Assembly: GCA_016220125.1 (NCBI GenBank)
Contig: JACRIF010000128.1
Coordinates: forward strand, 1-6,629
Direction: 5' to 3'
From: Candidatus Peregrinibacteria bacterium
GTDB lineage: Bacteria > Patescibacteriota > Gracilibacteria > UM-FILTER-43-11
DNA length: 6,629 nucleotides
Under the pieces are notes generated by a model. It saw only the letters and a program-made list of their open reading frames with translations. It was not told the origin of the DNA and made no database searches. Each line of letters begins with the position of its first letter. Positions within the stretch are counted from its first letter, which is position 1. Both the position numbers and the translations under genes were made by a program. This document shows positions 1-6,629 of this stretch, in pieces.

Positions 1-548
1 CCCAGCACGGAGGACAGCGTTTCGGAGAAATGGAAGTGTGGGCGCTCGAGGCCTACGGTGCCGCGCACACCTTGCAGGAGATGCTCACCATCAAATCCGA
101 CGATGTGATCGGACGCGCCCGCGCCTACGAATCCATTGTGAAGGGCGAGTCCATCCGCACCCCCAGCGTTCCCGAATCGTTCAACGTCTTGGTGAAAGAG
201 TTGAAGAGCCTCTGCTTGAATGTTTCGTTGACCAAGGAGTTGGGCAAGGTGGTCGAGGAAGTGGCTCTGGAGGACGTGATTTCCACCGAGGAGATCGATG
301 AGATCCCAGGCGCCGACATGATCAAGGAGCTGGATCCGAAATTGGGTCTTGAGCCCGAATCCAAGGTGAAGGCGGAACTTGAAGGCGAAAACCTTGGCGA
401 GAAGGACATCATCGAGGAGCTTGAGGAGGATGAGATCCGAAACGAGTCCCCCGAAGGCCAAGTCACCGATAAGGAAATGCTCCATGAGGAGGACGTGGTC
501 GAGGAAGGGGAGCGCAAGAAGAACAAGCAGAAGAAATCGAAGGAATAG
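1..548 (+). CDS. rpoB: RNA polymerase beta subunit, C-terminal end (5' partial)
   Basis: C-terminal part of the beta subunit, which with beta' forms the catalytic cleft of RNA polymerase. The gene is cut by the left edge; the first whole codon is at 3. The residues before the first visible Met (position 30) read GGQRFGE, followed by MEVWALEAYGAAHTLQEML, then IKSDDVIGRA and PESFNVLVKEL; these are the near-invariant closing motifs of bacterial RpoB, which pack against beta'. The family core ends near LCLNVSL (about base 230). After it comes an unusual tail of about 105 residues: strongly acidic with clusters such as EELEEDE and EEDVVEEGE, closing in a lysine-rich KKNKQKKSKE. The tail is in frame with no sign of a frameshift, and its codon use resembles the core. 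Stop is TAG at 546-548. It is followed by ssb rather than directly by rpoC. Identity is certain; the role of the tail is unknown. Confidence 0.98.
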   Translation, partial: QHGGQRFGEMEVWALEAYGAAHTLQEMLTIKSDDVIGRARAYESIVKGESIRTPSVPESFNVLVKELKSLCLNVSLTKELGKVVEEVALEDVISTEEIDEIPGADMIKELDPKLGLEPESKVKAELEGENLGEKDIIEELEEDEIRNESPEGQVTDKEMLHEEDVVEEGERKKNKQKKSKE

Positions 549-555
549 AGCCGAA

Positions 556-610
556 TAGTGGGCAGGGTGGTGGACAGAATAGTTGTCATCACCACAATAC
601 TGCCCACAAT
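556..610 (+). promoter_or_regulatory. Intercistronic stem-loop between rpoB and ssb
   Basis: A long imperfect hairpin fills most of the rpoB-ssb spacer. Bases 558-565 (GTGGGCAG) pair with 600-607 (CTGCCCAC), 567-572 (GTGGTG) with 590-595 (CACCAC), and 573-576 (GACA) with 584-587 (TGTC). That gives 18 base pairs around a 7-base loop, with a 2-base bulge and one asymmetric internal loop. No T-run follows, so it is not an intrinsic terminator. The ssb start lies 26 bases beyond the stem in unpaired AT-rich sequence. Possible roles are an mRNA processing or stability element or a protein-binding site that adjusts ssb relative to rpoB; the function is inference. The hexamer GAATAG occurs three times here (543-548, 553-558, 577-582), the first including the rpoB stop codon. 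Confidence 0.55.
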
Positions 611-633
611 CCGAATCAAATTATTCATCCATT

Positions 634-1050
634 ATGAGGAGCGTCAACAAGGTCATTCTGGTCGGCAACGTCACCCGCGATCCCGAGGTCAAAAAGACCG
701 CCACGGGCCAATCGGTGGTCACGTTCGGACTTGCCACGAACCGGGAATGGGTCACCACCAAGGGCGAGAAGAACACCTTAGCCGAGTTCCATAATCTGGT
801 GGCCTGGGGAAAGCTCGCGGAGATCTGCGGGCAATACCTGAAAAAGGGAAAGCTGGTCTATATCGAAGGCTATCTGAAGACCCGCTCCTGGGATTCGCCC
901 GAGGGCGTGAAGATCTTCAAGACCGAGATCGTGATCTACGACATGATTATGCTCGAGAAACGGCCTGGCGAAGACCGCAAAGACGAGGCGAATGCCGAAT
1001 CCATGCCAGCCGCTGATTACATTCCCGAGGACGAGGGCTCGTTTGGATAA
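634..1050 (+). CDS. ssb: Single-stranded DNA-binding protein (SSB)
   Basis: A 138-residue protein that coats single-stranded DNA in replication, recombination and repair. The OB-fold spans about residues 1-110. Visible hallmarks are the opening MRSVNKVILVGNVTRDPEV, then SVVTFGLATNREW, FHNLVAWGKLAEICGQYLKKG, VYIEGYLKTRSW and KTEIVIYDMIMLEKR. I chose ATG at 634 because family homology begins exactly there; an in-frame TTG at 583 would add 17 non-conserved residues lying within the hairpin. The tail after the OB-fold is short (about 28 residues), acidic, and ends EDEGSFG instead of the usual acidic run closing in Pro-Phe. The gene sits between rpoB and rpoC with 85- and 96-base spacers, and is presumably co-transcribed with them. 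There is no Shine-Dalgarno sequence; the 12 bases before the ATG nearly match those before rpoC. It could be the main SSB or a second paralogue, which this window cannot decide. Confidence 0.96.
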   Translation: MRSVNKVILVGNVTRDPEVKKTATGQSVVTFGLATNREWVTTKGEKNTLAEFHNLVAWGKLAEICGQYLKKGKLVYIEGYLKTRSWDSPEGVKIFKTEIVIYDMIMLEKRPGEDRKDEANAESMPAADYIPEDEGSFG

Positions 1051-1062
1051 AAAGTCTGAACT

Positions 1063-1089
1063 GTGATTAGAGTGATTAAGATGATTCTC
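1063..1089 (+). repeat. 9-base tandem repeat in ssb-rpoC spacer
   Basis: Three consecutive 9-base units follow the ssb stop codon by 12 bases: GTGATTAGA (1063-1071), GTGATTAAG (1072-1080) and the degenerate ATGATTCTC (1081-1089). The 11-mer AACTGTGATTA that opens the array (1059-1069) recurs exactly at the rpoC-rpsL junction (5075-5085), so both arrays belong to one repeat family. A separate short duplication, ATTTAG twice, lies at 1099-1110. I see no strong hairpin and no T-run that would make this a terminator. Confidence 0.75.
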
Positions 1090-1146
1090 AGGAATAAAAT
1101 TTAGATTTAGTACTTCCAATTTCACATAATTTTCTATTCATCCACT

Positions 1147-5076
<3,930 letters not shown>

Positions 5077-5078
5077 CT

Positions 5079-5114
5079 GTGATTAAGGTGATTACAGTGA
5101 TTAAAGGGATTAAC
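5079..5114 (+). repeat. 9-base tandem repeat in rpoC-rpsL spacer
   Basis: Four back-to-back 9-base units begin two bases after the rpoC stop: GTGATTAAG, GTGATTACA, GTGATTAAA and GGGATTAAC. The consensus is GTGATTAAR, the same family as the array after ssb. The period is exact, with substitutions only at the ends of units. The array ends just before a possible promoter. A repeat hotspot, a protein-binding site or a processing signal are all possible; nothing in the sequence decides between them. Confidence 0.8.
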
Positions 5115-5116
5115 AC

Positions 5117-5143
5117 TTGAAAACTTTACAGTATTGATATACC
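5117..5143 (+). promoter_or_regulatory. Possible internal promoter for rpsL-rpsG
   Basis: TTGAAA (5117-5122) resembles a -35 box and TATACC (5138-5143) a -10 box, but the spacing of 15 bases is shorter than ideal. Other AT-rich candidates overlap (TTTACA at 5125-5130 with TATAAA at 5145-5150). The spacer is AT-rich enough that such matches are expected by chance, so this is only a hint that the ribosomal protein genes may have their own start in addition to read-through from rpoC. Confidence 0.2.
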
Positions 5144-5160
5144 TTATAAAACCTTATTAA
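5141..5160 (+). repeat. 10-base tandem duplication upstream of rpsL
   Basis: ACCTTATAAA (5141-5150) is followed directly by ACCTTATTAA (5151-5160), a 9 of 10 match. It lies 17 bases before the rpsL start in the untranslated leader. Function unknown; the copy may simply be a recent slippage product. Confidence 0.6.
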
Positions 5161-5177
5161 CCCCAAACCATTCCGTT

Positions 5178-5597
5178 ATGTCCACGATTAACCAATTGGT
5201 CCGCAAACCCAGGCGCAATTCAAAGGTCAAAAGCAAGGCTCCCGCCATGCAACACACCTTCAATGCCCTGAAAACGAAAGAGGTCAAAATGCCTCACGGC
5301 AATCCCCAGAAACGGGGTGTTTGCGTGAAAGTGACCACCCGAACGCCGAAAAAGCCGAATTCCGCTCTCCGAAAGGTCGCTCGCGTGCGTTTGACCAACG
5401 GAACCGAAGTCACGGCCTATATCCGTGGCGAAGGACACAACCTGCAAGAGCACTCGGTCGTGTTGGTGCACGGAGGCCGTGTCAAAGATCTGCCTGGAGT
5501 CCGCTACCACATCATCCGTGGTGTGCTCGACACCCAGGGAGTCCAGAACCGCAAGAAGGCGCGCTCCGTGTATGGAGCCAAGAAGCCGAAAGCGTAA
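5178..5597 (+). CDS. rpsL: 30S ribosomal protein S12 (uS12)
   Basis: 139-residue ribosomal protein of the decoding centre of the small subunit, important for accuracy. The sequence follows the family from end to end: MSTINQLVRKPRR, PQKRGVCVKV, TPKKPNSALRKVARVRLTNG, GEGHNLQEHSVVLV, GGRVKDLPGVRYHIIRG and the closing ARSVYGAKKPKA. Between residues about 24 and 43 it has the longer loop seen in many non-proteobacterial S12 proteins, which makes it about 15 residues longer than the E. coli protein. The two lysines whose change gives streptomycin resistance in E. coli (K43 and K88 there, counting the start Met) are present as K58 and K103, so the protein is of the susceptible type at those sites. 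D104 is the residue that is methylthiolated in E. coli. The leader lacks a Shine-Dalgarno sequence and ends TCCGTT before the ATG. It forms a pair with rpsG, 65 bases downstream. Confidence 0.98.
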   Translation: MSTINQLVRKPRRNSKVKSKAPAMQHTFNALKTKEVKMPHGNPQKRGVCVKVTTRTPKKPNSALRKVARVRLTNGTEVTAYIRGEGHNLQEHSVVLVHGGRVKDLPGVRYHIIRGVLDTQGVQNRKKARSVYGAKKPKA

Positions 5598-5606
5598 ATA
5601 AGTGCG

Positions 5607-5627
5607 AGTCTCAAGTCTCAAGTGAGA
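5607..5627 (+). repeat. 7-base tandem repeat in rpsL-rpsG spacer
   Basis: Three 7-base units, AGTCTCA, AGTCTCA and AGTGAGA, run in tandem 9 bases after the rpsL stop. The last unit also contains TGAGA, the reverse complement of TCTCA in the first two, so a small 5-bp hairpin with a 9-base loop can form (5609-5613 with 5623-5627). In E. coli the equivalent spacer carries the S7 autoregulatory site; this one is shorter and shows no obvious resemblance to it. Confidence 0.6.
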
Positions 5628-5662
5628 TTATTAATATCATAACAACCTAATTGTCCTAATTT

Positions 5663-6115
<453 letters not shown>

Positions 6116-6237
6116 TAGCAATTTCAGGGTCGGCGATTGGTTTCGTTGCACCCTTCGGCACTCAACGGCGCACGCTTTGTGCGCCTTTTTCCGTTCCTCG
6201 GTTTCGCCTTACCACTCATCCGACCCTGAAATTCCTA
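6116..6237 (+). repeat. 18-base inverted repeat enclosing the rpsG terminator
   Basis: The segment 6116-6133 (TAGCAATTTCAGGGTCGG) is matched by the reverse complement of 6220-6237 at 17 of 18 bases; the inner 14 bases (6120-6133 and 6220-6233) are perfect. The arms are 86 bases apart and enclose a complete small terminator hairpin, so the unit is a nested inverted repeat of about 122 bp beginning at the second stop codon of rpsG. It could be a long 3' UTR stem, a remnant of a small non-autonomous mobile element (MITE), or a chromosome-specific palindromic repeat. No convincing target-site duplication is visible; TAG occurs at both outer edges, which is too short to count. Confidence 0.7.
6167..6190 (+). 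terminator. Intrinsic terminator after rpsG
   Basis: Perfect 7-bp GC-rich stem GGCGCAC (6167-6173) with GTGCGCC (6179-6185), a 5-base loop, then five T (6186-6190). This is the classical rho-independent form, placed 52 bases after the rpsG stop, and it marks the probable end of the rpoB-ssb-rpoC-rpsL-rpsG transcript. Because it lies inside a larger inverted repeat, the outer arms could only close after the polymerase has passed the terminator, that is, on read-through RNA or in DNA. Confidence 0.8.
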
Positions 6238-6299
6238 GTTGCATCAGTCGCGCCTCGCCCTTCATCCAAACGAACAATCCCTCACATTAAATCAACAAG

Positions 6300-6333
6300 T
6301 GGCAATCATCTTCTGATTGTTGCCATCTTTTTT
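6300..6333 (+). terminator. Second + strand intrinsic terminator
   Basis: TGGCAA (6300-6305) pairs with TTGCCA (6320-6325); inside, TCA (6306-6308) pairs with TGA (6314-6316) around the loop TCTTC. A shifted register pairs CAATCA (6303-6308) with TGATTG (6314-6319). Six T follow at 6328-6333. It may be a back-up for the rpsG terminator, or may close a short transcript starting in the 6238-6299 stretch, in which I see no gene. Confidence 0.65.
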
Positions 6334-6343
6334 GTGAAAAAAC

Positions 6344-6373
6344 AAAAAAATCCCCCCTCTGCCCAGAGGAGGG
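6344..6373 (-). terminator. Minus-strand intrinsic terminator
   Basis: Read on the - strand, CCCTCCTCT (complement of 6365-6373) pairs with AGAGGGGGG (complement of 6352-6360) in 9 bp including one G-U, around a 4-base loop. It is followed by A and then seven T (complement of 6344-6351). On the + strand no T-run follows, so it acts only for leftward transcription. No - strand gene is evident to its right within the window, so it either stops an antisense or small RNA starting within 6374-6490 or blocks leftward transcription from beyond the window. Confidence 0.6.
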
Positions 6374-6424
6374 TGGGTGGAGTCCTTCGGCGCGGGCCTA
6401 AGCGCACCCCCCATTTCCCCTCTG
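6352..6424. other. GC-rich non-coding island with alternative base-pairing
   Basis: A GC-rich block of about 73 bases between A/T-rich flanks in the leader region of the next gene. The octamer CCCCTCTG occurs at both ends (6354-6361 and 6417-6424), and AGAGG (6365-6369) in between can pair with either, giving two mutually exclusive folds. Inside, GGGTG (6375-6379) can pair with CACCC (6405-6409), or GCGC (6390-6393) with GCGC (6402-6405). It does not look like a coding sequence and matches no RNA family that I recognise. A leader RNA, a small RNA on either strand, or simply a GC-rich spacer remain possible. Confidence 0.4.
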
Positions 6425-6435
6425 TTATTTCATTT

Positions 6436-6462
6436 TTGATTTGGCCTTTTTTGTGATAAGCT
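6436..6462 (+). promoter_or_regulatory. Possible promoter for the exported-protein gene
   Basis: TTGATT (6436-6441) resembles a -35 box, and TAAGCT (6457-6462) preceded by TG at 6454-6455 resembles an extended -10 box, with 15 bases between the boxes. A promoter is expected here because the upstream terminators separate this gene from the ribosomal operon. The match itself is weak. Confidence 0.3.
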
Positions 6463-6489
6463 AATCAACACAAACTTAAAAATAAAAAT

Positions 6490-6629
6490 ATGACCCTGAA
6501 AAAATCCATCGCCACCTTTGTTCTGGCCACTCTTTTCTTGGCGCCATTCAATGCTTTTGCCGTGGAGGCAACCACCCCCTCGGGCATCAAAGCGGTGACG
6601 GGTTTTCCGGATGTGCTTAGGACGCATGA
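6490..6629 (+). CDS. Exported protein with signal peptide, N-terminal part (3' partial)
   Basis: The reading frame is open from ATG at 6490 to the right edge: 46 whole codons, with two bases of a further codon, so the final TGA of the window is out of frame and not its stop. The first 24 residues form a textbook Sec signal peptide: a short basic start (MTLKK), a hydrophobic core (residues 7-18, IATFVLATLFLA), then PFNAFA with small residues at -3 and -1, and likely cleavage before VEATTP. The mature part visible so far is only about 22 residues and includes GFPDV, which faintly recalls the opening of S-layer homology (SLH) repeats; that is speculation from five residues. It follows two terminators, so it is probably its own transcription unit. 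The leader is extremely A-rich and has no Shine-Dalgarno sequence. Function not recognisable. Confidence 0.75.
   Translation, partial: MTLKKSIATFVLATLFLAPFNAFAVEATTPSGIKAVTGFPDVLRTH

Noticed and set aside
583..633. TTG at 583 as an upstream start for ssb
   Set aside because: The extra 17 residues are not SSB-like and lie partly in the hairpin; conservation begins at the ATG at 634.
1051..1146. Terminator between ssb and rpoC
   Set aside because: The spacer is AT-rich with tandem repeats but has no stable GC-rich stem followed by a T-run.
6145..6200. Integron attC-like site inside the inverted repeat (ACTCAAC at 6160-6166 fits the RYYYAAC core)
   Set aside because: There is no matching GTTRRRY partner at the other side and no integrase or cassette context; one 7-base degenerate match is expected by chance.
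6430..6627. A 65-residue - strand frame opposite the exported-protein gene, which could explain the leftward terminator
   Set aside because: Its product has low-complexity basic composition and no family resemblance, it runs antisense to a clear signal peptide, and it is likely a shadow. Leftward transcription itself is kept open as a finding.

Overview
The window is a bacterial housekeeping segment read entirely on the + strand: the 3' end of rpoB, a single-stranded DNA-binding protein gene (ssb), a complete rpoC, rpsL (uS12), rpsG (uS7), then a roughly 370-base non-coding gap rich in terminator-like hairpins, and finally the 5' end of a gene for an unidentified exported protein that runs off the right edge. 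I see no CRISPR array, transposase, phage gene, tRNA or rRNA, and no defence system.

Likely organism: a bacterium, most plausibly a Patescibacteria/CPR-type lineage (Peregrinibacteria/Gracilibacteria-like). This is inferred from the wording of RpoC and SSB as I remember those families. It also rests on a compact RpoC that lacks the long trigger-loop insertion of Proteobacteria, and on the complete lack of Shine-Dalgarno sequences before all five visible starts. No search was run, so the assignment is tentative. Translation works with the standard bacterial code: no in-frame TGA is needed in any complete gene, and the stops used are TAG (rpoB) and TAA (ssb, rpoC, rpsL, rpsG).

Layout: rpoB end (1-548), an 85-base spacer with a long hairpin, ssb (634-1050), a 96-base spacer with 9-base tandem repeats, rpoC (1147-5076), a 101-base spacer with the same 9-base repeat family, rpsL (5178-5597), a 65-base spacer with 7-base repeats, rpsG (5663-6115), a terminator inside an 18-base inverted repeat (6116-6237), a second + strand terminator (6300-6333), a GC-rich island carrying a - strand terminator (6344-6373) and alternative pairings, a possible promoter, and the exported-protein gene (6490 to the edge). 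GC-rich genes alternate with clearly AT-rich spacers.

How the genes work together: RpoB and RpoC are the two catalytic subunits of RNA polymerase, and S12 and S7 are early or essential parts of the 30S ribosomal subunit, so this is the core transcription/translation (rpoBC-str) operon. What departs from the usual plan is ssb placed between rpoB and rpoC, a long charged tail on RpoB, an atypical SSB C-terminus, repeat-bearing spacers instead of tight gene packing, and an end after rpsG with no fusA or tuf following in the window.
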